A DNA stretch of 64,000 bases, from NCBI GenBank assembly GCA_017435385.1, contig JAFSFB010000016.1, forward strand, positions 124,001 through 188,000, given 5' to 3'. Positions 1 to 6,631 of the stretch are shown piece after piece. The stretch is from Clostridia bacterium. Lineage in GTDB: Bacteria > Bacillota > Clostridia > Oscillospirales > Acutalibacteraceae. Within the stretch, counting starts at the first letter, position 1; each line of letters opens with the position of its first letter. A program made the position numbers and the translations under genes. The notes under the pieces were generated by a model that worked only from the letters and a program-made list of their open reading frames with translations, was not told where the DNA came from and ran no database searches.

Positions 1-672
1 CGAGAAAGCCATGCCGTTTTCAGCAAGCTTTTCAGCAATTGCCTTATCGGTAAATATTTTCTTGACTCCGCTCTGGGCATCGTCAAAGTTACCTTCAATT
101 GCGCATACGGAAACATTTGCACCTTCCTGAGTGCACATCTGAAGCTTCTGCATGGGGCTGACTCCGTCGCTGGGATAGAAAACAAGGATCCTTGTGTTTT
201 CAACATCCTTGAAGCCTTCAAGCGCCGCCTTGCCCGTGTCGCCCGAGGTTGCAACGAGGATAACGATTTCCGTTCCCTTTGCAGCCTTGCCGCTCGCAAC
301 GGTAAGAAGTCTGGGGAGGATCTGGAGAGCCATATCCTTGAATGCACATGTGGGGCCCTTGAAAAGCTCAAGAATATAAGTGCCGTCCTCAAGCTTTACG
401 AGAGGAGCAACCTTTTCGCTCGAGAAGCCCGTTTCATATGCACCCTTGACGCAGGAATCAAGCTCAGCCTCGGTGAAATCGGTCAGAAACATAGAAAGAA
501 CCGACTTTGCTCTGCCGATATAATCAAGAGAAGCAAGCTTTTCAATTTCCGCAATTGAAACAGCAGGCAGATTTTCGGGAACAAAAAGACCGCCTTCAGA
601 CGAAATGCCCTTTGTGATAGCCTGCGAAGCCGAAACCTTGATTTCCGTGTTTCTTGTGCTTACATAGTTCAT
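1..672 (-). CDS. thrC: Threonine synthase, 3' end outside window
   Basis: PLP-dependent enzyme that converts O-phosphohomoserine to threonine, the last step of the threonine pathway, in the cytoplasm. The first 224 codons are visible and the gene runs off the left edge. The N-terminus has the family look (MNYVSTRN, then GLFVPENLP). FKGPTCAFKDMALQ near residue 110 carries the lysine that binds PLP in this family, and VATSGDTGKAALEGF follows as the phosphate-binding loop. The ATG at 672 has GGAAGGA about 8 bases upstream. A near-consensus promoter lies directly upstream, so the gene is transcribed separately from the yraN operon even though both run leftwards. Identification is firm; completeness cannot be judged. 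Confidence 0.93.
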   Translation of the reverse strand, partial: MNYVSTRNTEIKVSASQAITKGISSEGGLFVPENLPAVSIAEIEKLASLDYIGRAKSVLSMFLTDFTEAELDSCVKGAYETGFSSEKVAPLVKLEDGTYILELFKGPTCAFKDMALQILPRLLTVASGKAAKGTEIVILVATSGDTGKAALEGFKDVENTRILVFYPSDGVSPMQKLQMCTQEGANVSVCAIEGNFDDAQSGVKKIFTDKAIAEKLAENGMAFS

Positions 673-702
673 TAAAATCATCCTTCCGAAAAAACTCATA
701 AT

Positions 703-731
703 ATTATATCACAGTTTTTTCTTTTTGTAAA
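703..731 (-). promoter_or_regulatory. SigmaA-type promoter of thrC
   Basis: On the minus strand TTTACA (731-726) is followed by a 17-base spacer and TATAAT (708-703). TG sits one base before the -10 box, making an extended -10. The predicted leader is only about 25 bases, too short for a T-box or other attenuator, so threonine control by an RNA leader is not apparent here. Confidence 0.7.
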
Positions 732-833
732 ACTTTTTTATAAAATATATTTATAATTTAACTGTCAGTAGTAAAAAACAGCTCATCTGCCTCTTTTTTG
801 CCAATCGCTGACAGGCGATTTCTTCTGTGTTTT

Positions 834-858
834 TTGTAAAGTACAACGCCTTTACAAG
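834..858. repeat. Dispersed hairpin repeat, copy 1
   Basis: Inverted repeat TTGTAAAG (834-841) / CTTTACAA (850-857) with an 8-base loop. Read on the minus strand, the 25 bases 858-834 match 58396-58420 on the plus strand at 23 of 25 positions, loop included. Conservation of the loop as well as the arms is what makes this a dispersed repeat rather than a chance hairpin. It lies in the 673-1066 intergenic stretch, which has no gene I can support. Confidence 0.6.
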
Positions 859-922
859 TTTTCGTTTTTGACATAGCCGCCAAAAGAGCCCGTCATCAGC
901 CAAAGATGAGATCTCAGAAAAC

Positions 923-944
923 GCCTTGATATACAAGGCTTTTT
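923..944 (+). terminator. GCCTTG/CAAGGC hairpin with T-run
   Basis: GCCTTG (923-928), loop ATATA, CAAGGC (934-939), then five Ts on the plus strand. No plus-strand gene ends here. On the minus strand the tail is only GTTTTC, so it could be a weak terminator for the yraN operon. It may equally be part of the intergenic repeat block, since three other hairpins lie within 100 bases. Confidence 0.45.
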
Positions 945-957
945 GTGTTATCAGACG

Positions 958-978
958 GATGTTTCATCAAGAAACATC
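958..978. repeat. Perfect 8-bp hairpin GATGTTTC/GAAACATC
   Basis: GATGTTTC (958-965) and GAAACATC (971-978) form a perfect 8-bp stem with loop ATCAA. There is no T-run on either side, so it does not look like a terminator. It is one of four hairpins packed into 834-1044 between thrC and yraN. Confidence 0.45.
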
Positions 979-1022
979 ACCGCCCTGCATCTCCTCTGCT
1001 TACAACTGAAATCCATCAGCTT

Positions 1023-1044
1023 TGTAAAGCTTTTTAACTTTACA
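1023..1044. repeat. Dispersed hairpin repeat, copy 2
   Basis: TGTAAAG (1023-1029) and CTTTACA (1038-1044) repeat the arms of the hairpins at 834-857 and 58396-58421, but the 8-base loop is different. It is a diverged copy of the same element or the other end of a two-hairpin unit, because it lies only 165 bases from copy 1. Confidence 0.5.
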
Positions 1045-1066
1045 TCGCTTTTGGGGAAGAGCTTGA

Positions 1067-1420
1067 TCAAAAAGCGTTTTCGATATAGTTTATGTCGGAA
1101 AGCTTCAGGTTATCATCAAGAAAAACCTCGCAGACATCGAACTGCATTTCACTTTTTATCCCCGTATAAGACATGAAGGATCTTGCCGCCGCCTCAAGCC
1201 TTGACTGCTTATGGGCATCAACAGCCTCCATGGGGCTTATTGCAGTATCCTTGTTTCTCGTCTTGACTTCTACGATAAAAACCTTCCCCTTTTTCTTCGC
1301 AACAAGGTCTATTTCACCGAAGCGGCAGACATAGTTTGAGGTCAGGATCGTATATCCGTTATCTCTGAGATAGCGTGCGGCAAATATCTCACCCCACACA
1401 CCCGTTTTATTTTTAATCAT
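1067..1420 (-). CDS. yraN: YraN/UPF0102 family nuclease-fold protein
   Basis: Small protein of 117 residues with the restriction-endonuclease-like fold of the UPF0102/YraN family. Its biological role is not well settled; a link to Holliday junction or DNA processing has been suggested for relatives. Visible signatures are GVWGEIFAARYL near the N-terminus, the RFGEIDLVA segment around residue 36 and VFIVEVKTR around residue 50, which together carry the acidic and lysine residues of the nuclease-like core. Its ATG overlaps the TAA of rnhB by one base (TAATG), and no strong ribosome site precedes it, so translational coupling to rnhB is likely. It is the last gene of the rplS-lepB-ylqF-rnhB operon. 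Confidence 0.88.
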   Translation of the reverse strand: MIKNKTGVWGEIFAARYLRDNGYTILTSNYVCRFGEIDLVAKKKGKVFIVEVKTRNKDTAISPMEAVDAHKQSRLEAAARSFMSYTGIKSEMQFDVCEVFLDDNLKLSDINYIENAF

Positions 1421-2022
1421 TATTTTGTACCGAGGAAGCTTCCGAGAAAGCTCATTCTGTGATGCTCGGAGATTCCGTGCTCCGTGAGCATTTCATAATG
1501 AAGCTTCGTGCCGTAGCCCTTGTGCTTTGAAAACTGATACTGAGGCATCTCCTTATCGAGTTCAAGCATGAATCTGTCCCTGCTGACCTTTGCGAGGATC
1601 GATGCGGCGGCAATTGATGGGCTGTTTGCATCGCCCTTGATTATTGTTTCGCCGTCAATTTCAAGAGGCGGCATTCTGTTGCCGTCAATAAGAGCATAAT
1701 CCGCAGGCACATCAAGACCTTCAACCGCATTTTTCATGGCAAGATATGTTGCCTGAAGAATGTTGATCTCATCAATCGTTTTTTCGTCAACGCTTGCGAT
1801 TGAATAGCTGACCGCCTTTTCGATTATAATGTCAAAAAGCTTTTCTCTTTTCTTTTCGCTGATTTTTTTTGAATCGTTCAGACCTTCAATCTCGCAGCCC
1901 TCGGGAAGAATGACCGCCGCCGCATAAACGGGACCGGCAAGAGGTCCTCTTCCTGCCTCATCAACACCGCAGACAGAAAGATAGCCTTTTTCTTTTGCGG
2001 CAATTTCATATGAAAAATCCAT
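1420..2022 (-). CDS. rnhB: Ribonuclease HII
   Basis: Endonuclease that cleaves the RNA strand of RNA/DNA hybrids and removes misincorporated ribonucleotides; cytoplasmic and metal dependent. At 200 residues the length is normal. The [14 protein letters not shown] block near residue 19 holds the first catalytic Asp-Glu pair. [13 protein letters not shown] and the ALIDGN segment near residue 110 (third acidic residue) follow, and [18 protein letters not shown] provides the fourth. The ATG at 2022 is preceded by AAGGAGTG. It sits between the CapA-like gene (64-base gap) and yraN (1-base overlap), the usual Clostridia arrangement apart from the inserted CapA-like gene. Confidence 0.95.
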   Translation of the reverse strand: MDFSYEIAAKEKGYLSVCGVDEAGRGPLAGPVYAAAVILPEGCEIEGLNDSKKISEKKREKLFDIIIEKAVSYSIASVDEKTIDEINILQATYLAMKNAVEGLDVPADYALIDGNRMPPLEIDGETIIKGDANSPSIAAASILAKVSRDRFMLELDKEMPQYQFSKHKGYGTKLHYEMLTEHGISEHHRMSFLGSFLGTK

Positions 2023-2085
2023 ACCGACACTCCTTTTATATAATGGGAAAAAGGCTGTACCGCCGGAGCGACACAGCCGTTATTA

Positions 2086-3285
2086 TCAGATGAGAAATCT
2101 TGCATCGATTACATCTTCGATCAACTCGTAAAGATATTCAACCGAGAACGAGGATGTTTTTGAAAGCACTCCGTGCTTTGAAGCAAGGTCCTGAGTATAA
2201 TCCTCAAGGGGATAAACTCTTATGTTTGAGCAGCCGTAGCCGTAATGGGTAACAACGCCTTCAAAAGAAACGTTTTCAACGGTTGTTTCGCCCGTTGAGT
2301 TGTTTTTGACAAGCTCGAAATTCAGCATGCCGCCGAGCATTCTTGCGCCTCTGTTCTGGGCAGAAATGAAGTTGCCGAGAGAATATGCGACAAGAGTCTG
2401 ACTGCCGTCGGAATTCGTGATGAATTCAACGGGCTGAATGACATGCGGATGAGTGCCTATTATAACATCGGCACCCCATTCGCCGAGCTTTTCGGCAAGA
2501 CCCTTCTGGATATCATTGGGCTCATGGGTATACTCTACTCCCCAGTGAGCATTGACAATAACAAAATCCGCAATCGCATCCGCAGCCATAACACGCTGCT
2601 TTATGCGTTCCTCATCCTCCGTTCTCATCAGTATAACATCCGTATCCGAAGGAAGGTTGAGTCCGTTTGTCTGCTCCGTGAAGCCGACATATGCTACCTT
2701 TATACCGTTGACCTCGCTGACGGGAATATTCTGATAATCCGCTTCGTTGAGATATGCACCGGTCGTTATTGCGTTTTTGCTTTTCCAATAATTAATCGTC
2801 GAAATAAGACCTTTTTCGCCGCAGTCAACCGAATGGTTGGTTGCGATATTGAAAACATCGAAACCGATCTCAAGCATCTCCTCGCCGACCTCGACGGGAG
2901 AATTGAACTGCGGATAGTTTGAAACGTTATGCTCAGTTGAGATTATCGTTTCCTGATTAAGGATGGCAATATCCTTAGGTTCGATTTTGTGAGCAATATT
3001 CTGATAGGCATAGCTGAAATCATAGCCGCTGCTTGACCTTGCCGCCGCCTGCTCATAGATCGTGTCGTGAATAAGATTATCTCCGACCGCAACGCAGCTC
3101 ACTCTCGAAAGAAGATCCTCGGGCTTAGTTGTGCCTGCCGAGCCGTCATCCTCATGGGTTATCGGGCTGATATCTTCATCCAATCCGAGCCCGCTGTTTC
3201 GTTTTTTTTCAATAAAAAGCACCGAAACCGCAACAACATCAAGAAAAACTATAATAGCAAGAATTGCCGCCAGCGCTTTCTTCAT
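2086..3285 (-). CDS. CapA-family metallophosphatase-like membrane protein
   Basis: Protein of 399 residues, related to the PGA_cap/CapA family (poly-gamma-glutamate synthesis protein CapA, calcineurin-like fold). An N-terminal membrane segment (about residues 4-24, MKKALAAILAIIVFLDVVAV) anchors an extracytoplasmic domain. The domain begins AVGDNLIHDTIYEQA and contains ILNQETIIS, NIATNHSVDCG, VIVNAHWGVEYTHEPN and GTHPHVIQP, the metal-site blocks of the family. I chose the ATG at 3285, with GGAG upstream, over the more upstream start at 3357, which would run 47 bases into ylqF. The substrate is unknown; there are no capB/capC genes nearby, so capsule synthesis is not implied. Its place inside the rplS-rnhB operon is unusual. 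Confidence 0.82.
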   Translation of the reverse strand: MKKALAAILAIIVFLDVVAVSVLFIEKKRNSGLGLDEDISPITHEDDGSAGTTKPEDLLSRVSCVAVGDNLIHDTIYEQAAARSSSGYDFSYAYQNIAHKIEPKDIAILNQETIISTEHNVSNYPQFNSPVEVGEEMLEIGFDVFNIATNHSVDCGEKGLISTINYWKSKNAITTGAYLNEADYQNIPVSEVNGIKVAYVGFTEQTNGLNLPSDTDVILMRTEDEERIKQRVMAADAIADFVIVNAHWGVEYTHEPNDIQKGLAEKLGEWGADVIIGTHPHVIQPVEFITNSDGSQTLVAYSLGNFISAQNRGARMLGGMLNFELVKNNSTGETTVENVSFEGVVTHYGYGCSNIRVYPLEDYTQDLASKHGVLSKTSSFSVEYLYELIEDVIDARFLI

Positions 3286-3310
3286 TTCACACCAACTCCA
3301 CATCCCTGAA

Positions 3311-4162
3311 TCAGTCCAGGGTAATCTTGCCGAGCTTGCCGCTTCTGTATTCATCAAGAAGCATTACCGCCGCACGCTCGGTATCATATTCGCCTTTTCT
3401 GAGAAGCATTCCCCTCTTTTTTGCGATAAGCTCAAGCAGTTCATACGGCTCAAGCTCTTCAAAATCCTCAATCTTATATCTTTCTCTGAGGCGGTCGGCA
3501 TAGTTCTTCTGAAGAACAACAAGAAGCCTGACCGCTATTTCCTGAATGTCAAGAATCTGATCCTTTACCGAACCGATGAACGCAAGCTTGAAGCCGACTT
3601 CGGGATCCTCAAACTTAGGCCAGAGAACACCGGGCGTGTCGAGAAGCTCGATTCCCGAGCCGATGAAGAACCATCTGTTGCTTCGGGTTACGCCGGGCTT
3701 GTCCGCAACCTCGGCACGGTTTTTGCCCGCCATTCTGTTGATGAACGAGGATTTGCCCGTGTTGGGTATGCCGACAACCATTATGCGCAGGTGCTTTCCG
3801 CCCATGCCTTTGTCAACATTTGCCTGAATCTTATCCTTGAGCACCTCTCTGACTGCGAGCTGAAACTTATCGAGTCCCTTGCCCGTTCTGCAGTCAACGG
3901 GAAGAGCGGTTATTCCTTTCTCCGAAAGCTCCCTGATTTTCCGTGCGGTTGCGTTTTCGTCGGCAAGGTCACACTTGTTCAGCAGAACTATTCTCGGCTT
4001 TGAGCCGATTATTTCATCGAGCTCGGGGTTTCTGCTGCTTTCGGGCACTCTTGCATCAACAAGCTCGCAGACAGCATCGACCATCGTCAGATTTTCTTTT
4101 ATCAGTCTTCTGGTTTTCGCCATATGGCCCGGAAACCATTGAACTGTCATATTTTCATTCAT
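3311..4162 (-). CDS. ylqF: Ribosome biogenesis GTPase YlqF/RbgA
   Basis: Circularly permuted GTPase needed for late assembly of the 50S subunit. The order of motifs shows the permutation: NKCDLAD (G4) near residue 62 comes before GIPNTGKSSFINR (G1) near residue 132 and DTPGVLWP (G3) near residue 178. The N-terminal VQWFPGHMAKTRR is characteristic. At 283 residues it is full length, and the C-terminal part fits the RNA-binding domain. GAGGAATAAT precedes the ATG and overlaps the stop region of the upstream lepB. The rplS-lepB-ylqF-rnhB order is typical for Clostridia. Confidence 0.95.
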   Translation of the reverse strand: MNENMTVQWFPGHMAKTRRLIKENLTMVDAVCELVDARVPESSRNPELDEIIGSKPRIVLLNKCDLADENATARKIRELSEKGITALPVDCRTGKGLDKFQLAVREVLKDKIQANVDKGMGGKHLRIMVVGIPNTGKSSFINRMAGKNRAEVADKPGVTRSNRWFFIGSGIELLDTPGVLWPKFEDPEVGFKLAFIGSVKDQILDIQEIAVRLLVVLQKNYADRLRERYKIEDFEELEPYELLELIAKKRGMLLRKGEYDTERAAVMLLDEYRSGKLGKITLD

Positions 4163-4163
4163 A

Positions 4164-4730
4164 TTATTCCTCTATGGCACCGAAAGGCGTCGCTCTGAAG
4201 ATCGCCTTACCCATGATATATTCTTCTCTTATCATACCGACTCTGTCGTCACGGCTGTCCGTTGAGCCGTTGCGATTGTCGCCCATAACATAAACATAAC
4301 CCTCGGGTACGGTTACGGGAGCGGTATAATCAAGAGTTCTGACAACCTTTTCATATATATACGGCTCGTCAAGCGTTACGCCGTCAACGCAGACATCGTA
4401 CCAGCCTCCGATATTATATTCAAGAGAAACCGTCTGTCCTTCGGTTGCGATGATTCTCTTGACAAGAACATCTTCAATGATCGGAGATTTATCCGGCTGA
4501 GCGGTAACAACGATATCGCCGTTTTCCGGCTCGGGATAGACAGACTGAAGAATCAGCTGCTCACCGTCCTTGAGAGTCGGATACATCGAGCTTCCGCTGA
4601 CCTGAATCGTTCTGAACATGAATGTGAAGCAGACTCCGACCGCAATAACTGCACTTGCAAGGATGGAAACAACATCAAAAACCAAAGCTGTAAAAGAGGA
4701 TTTTTCCTTCTTGACTTTCTTTTCTTCCAT
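4164..4730 (-). CDS. lepB: Signal peptidase I, second tandem copy
   Basis: Type I signal peptidase of 188 residues, cleaving Sec signal peptides at the outer face of the membrane. One N-terminal membrane segment (about residues 18-40) is followed by SGSSMYPTLKDGEQ with the catalytic serine, VLVKRIIATEGQ with the catalytic lysine, and YVMGDNRNGSTDSRD (box D/E). I take the ATG at 4730, preceded by AAAGGAG, rather than an in-frame start at 4760 that would overlap the upstream copy. It lies 14 bases downstream of a second lepB with clearly different sequence outside the motifs, so the two are diverged paralogues rather than a recent duplication. Confidence 0.93.
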   Translation of the reverse strand: MEEKKVKKEKSSFTALVFDVVSILASAVIAVGVCFTFMFRTIQVSGSSMYPTLKDGEQLILQSVYPEPENGDIVVTAQPDKSPIIEDVLVKRIIATEGQTVSLEYNIGGWYDVCVDGVTLDEPYIYEKVVRTLDYTAPVTVPEGYVYVMGDNRNGSTDSRDDRVGMIREEYIMGKAIFRATPFGAIEE

Positions 4731-4744
4731 GACTATTCTCTCCT

Positions 4745-5332
4745 TTAACCTATATTCCAATCAAATGAGGGCAGAAGTCTGACCAATGCCCTTCCGAGAA
4801 CATATCTTTCGTCGATAAGACCGATTGCACTTGAACGGCTGTCTACCGAATCGTTACGGTTATCACCCATGACGAAAAGCTTGCCTTCATCAACCGTCAG
4901 CGGAAAATCAACATCATAGCGAAGCTCTGTCGGCTCTGCAATATACGGCTCATCGAGAAGCTCTCCGTTGACAAAGACCTCGTGAGTGTAAAAATCAATG
5001 TCGACCGTATCTCCGCCGACCGCAATGACTCTTTTGATTATCGGAACATTACGCACCCACGGCTGAGTAACAACAACGATATCCCCTCTTTCAAATTCGG
5101 TTTCAGCTCCGCTGACAGCGAGCCAGTCGCCCGAATTGAGAGTCGGATTCATCGAATCGCCCTCAACGCCGACAACCCTGAACATGAGTGCAAAAACGAG
5201 AAAAACGGCGATAACGGCACCCTTCAGCGAATCCAGAGCATCATAAAGCGATTCATGAAAACGGCTCGCAGGTCCGGCATCATCCTCTTCGGCTGAGGAA
5301 AACTCAACCCAGAACTCCTCTATTCTTCTCAA
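4745..5332 (-). CDS. lepB: Signal peptidase I, first tandem copy
   Basis: Signal peptidase I of 195 residues. It has a longer, acidic cytoplasmic N-terminus (residues 1-35) before the membrane segment at about 37-55. Catalytic blocks are present: GDSMNPTLNSGDW (serine), IIKRVIAVGGDTVDI (lysine) and FVMGDNRNDSVDSRS. The start is a TTG at 5332 with GGAAGGGGG upstream; no ATG lies in a suitable place. It follows the rplS terminator by about 50 bases with no clear promoter of its own, so expression probably depends on read-through from rplS. Confidence 0.93.
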   Translation of the reverse strand: MRRIEEFWVEFSSAEEDDAGPASRFHESLYDALDSLKGAVIAVFLVFALMFRVVGVEGDSMNPTLNSGDWLAVSGAETEFERGDIVVVTQPWVRNVPIIKRVIAVGGDTVDIDFYTHEVFVNGELLDEPYIAEPTELRYDVDFPLTVDEGKLFVMGDNRNDSVDSRSSAIGLIDERYVLGRALVRLLPSFDWNIG

Positions 5333-5381
5333 GCTTCTGCCCCCTTCCGCCGTTCGGATGATTTCATTTTTCTCAGAAATA

Positions 5382-5417
5382 ACAATAAAGGTGTAACAAC
5401 CGAAAAATTGTTACACC
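5382..5417 (-). terminator. Terminator after rplS
   Basis: Perfect 10-bp stem GGTGTAACAA/TTGTTACACC (5417-5408 with 5399-5390), 8-base loop, followed on the minus strand by the T-rich stretch TTTATTGTTATTTC. It lies 11 bases past the rplS stop. Partial read-through into lepB is likely, because no other promoter is visible before lepB. Confidence 0.75.
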
Positions 5418-5427
5418 CTCATGCTCA

Positions 5428-5772
5428 TTATCTGATCTGTTCCTTAACCTTTGCAGCCTTACCGACTCTGTCTCTGAGGTAATAAAGCTTGCTTCTGCGA
5501 ACTCGGCCGTGTCTGACAAGTTCAACCTTGGCAACGTTGGGGGAGTGGAGAGGGAATACTCTCTCAACACCTACACCGTAGCTGAGGCGGCGGACTGTGA
5601 AGGTTTCGGAAATGCCTGAACCTTTGCGGGCGATAACTGTACCTTCAAAAACCTGAATTCTTTCTTTGTCGCCTTCACGAATCTTAACATGAACCTTAAC
5701 GGTATCACCGATTTCGATGGCAGGTACTTCGGATTTCAGAGAATCCTGTGCGATCAATTTGAGTGCATCCAT
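5428..5772 (-). CDS. rplS: 50S ribosomal protein L19
   Basis: Large-subunit protein at the 30S-50S interface. The 114-residue sequence shows the family signature throughout: [49 protein letters not shown] and the C-terminal [23 protein letters not shown] lies 7 bases before the ATG. It heads the operon with a long structured leader and its own promoter, and is followed by a terminator. High expression relative to the downstream genes is expected. Confidence 0.98.
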   Translation of the reverse strand: MDALKLIAQDSLKSEVPAIEIGDTVKVHVKIREGDKERIQVFEGTVIARKGSGISETFTVRRLSYGVGVERVFPLHSPNVAKVELVRHGRVRRSKLYYLRDRVGKAAKVKEQIR

Positions 5773-5901
5773 TGTTAATTCCTCCGATTTTTTCCAGACG
5801 TTCGTAGCCGCTTACGCAACAAGAGGACCATCCGCTTTAATGTTATTAAGCATTAAACCCCGTCTTTGAGAGCCGAAGCCGCTAATGACGGCACAAATGC
5901 G
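5773..5901 (-). ncRNA. Structured rplS leader, candidate L19 leader motif
   Basis: The roughly 130-base untranslated leader between the predicted promoter and rplS has a TTTAATG/CATTAAA stem (5857-5851 with 5842-5836) and G+C-rich segments on both sides that can pair, in the otherwise A+T-rich upstream region. Autoregulatory L19 leaders are known in Firmicutes. The position, length and gene are right, but I have not been able to confirm the consensus by covariance. Confidence 0.5.
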
Positions 5902-5907
5902 AATAAT

Positions 5908-5936
5908 ATAATATCACAGCTTTTGCAATAATGCAA
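5908..5936 (-). promoter_or_regulatory. Promoter of the rplS operon
   Basis: Minus strand TTGCAT (5936-5931), 17-base spacer, TATTAT (5913-5908), with TG one base before the -10 box. It lies immediately upstream of the proposed rplS leader and within the gap to the next operon. Confidence 0.6.
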
Positions 5937-5968
5937 GTGTTTTTTTGTTTTTGTGAATATTTTATGTT

Positions 5969-6631
5969 TTACTCAAAAACAGAGAGGTCATTGCAGAGCA
6001 GTTTGGTTCTATTGACGGAAGTTTTCTCGGGTTCTGCGGCAAACTCCGCAAAAAGAGAATTCATCAGAAGCTCTGCATTCAGATTGACCGTGTTGCCTGC
6101 GGCAAGAATCGTTCTGATCCTGACCGAGCAGCCGTCGGCTTCACATTCAAACGAACGGACCATTTCGCAAAGGTTGACCGTTTTGATTCCCCTCTTGCTC
6201 CGCTTCTCGGCATTAAGGACTCCGCCCTCAATGACCGACGATGCTCCTGCCGCAAAGCCTTCCGCCTCGCCCTCGCTGAGGAATACGGTTTCGATCTCAT
6301 ATTCGGCGGCGGCAATTTCGTTCGGCTTTTTCACGGGTTCGCAGACATCAACGATCTCTATGCCCTCGGGCATGGCGGAATTGAGTCTGCTCTTTATTTC
6401 ATCAAAGGACATGTCATCTTCGATTCTTATGTCAAGAGGCTCTCTGAGCCCCGTCTGACCGAGAGGAAGAGGCATGAGGAATGTCATGTAAGGATGGGGG
6501 TTGAAGCCCTCTGTGTACCAAAGCGGAATCCCCGCTCTACGCACGGCACGGGTCATGCATCGGTTCATATCGAGATGCGAAATATAAATCGCAAGTCCGC
6601 TCTTTTTAAACCACAGTCTGACGGATTTCAT
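5969..6631 (-). CDS. TIGR03936/DUF2344 radical-SAM-linked protein
   Basis: Protein of 220 residues of the family that accompanies, or is fused to, the TIGR03960 radical SAM protein in Clostridia. The N-terminus has the typical RLWFKKSGLAIYISHLDM and the following GFNPHPYMTFLMPLPLG block. Biochemical function is unknown; the fixed pairing suggests a subunit or substrate-delivery role. I chose the ATG at 6631, with GGAGG 8 bases upstream; a GTG three codons earlier overlaps that ribosome site. The gene overlaps the 3' end of the radical SAM gene by 26 bases, so the two are translated as a unit. No clear terminator follows before the rplS promoter. Confidence 0.88.
   Translation of the reverse strand: MKSVRLWFKKSGLAIYISHLDMNRCMTRAVRRAGIPLWYTEGFNPHPYMTFLMPLPLGQTGLREPLDIRIEDDMSFDEIKSRLNSAMPEGIEIVDVCEPVKKPNEIAAAEYEIETVFLSEGEAEGFAAGASSVIEGGVLNAEKRSKRGIKTVNLCEMVRSFECEADGCSVRIRTILAAGNTVNLNAELLMNSLFAEFAAEPEKTSVNRTKLLCNDLSVFE

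Noticed and set aside
751..936. 61-codon minus-strand reading frame upstream of thrC
   Set aside because: It spans hairpin repeats, ends in low-complexity sequence and has no ribosome site. It is better explained as a chance frame through the intergenic repeat block.
834..1044. CRISPR-like array in the hairpin-rich gap
   Set aside because: The repeats are palindromic units with irregular spacing and only two related copies. There are no regular spacers and no cas genes in the window.
3131..4003. 290-codon plus-strand frame opposite ylqF and capA
   Set aside because: It lies antisense to two firmly identified genes, lacks a ribosome site and has no recognisable domain. Codon bias of the real genes keeps the opposite frame open.
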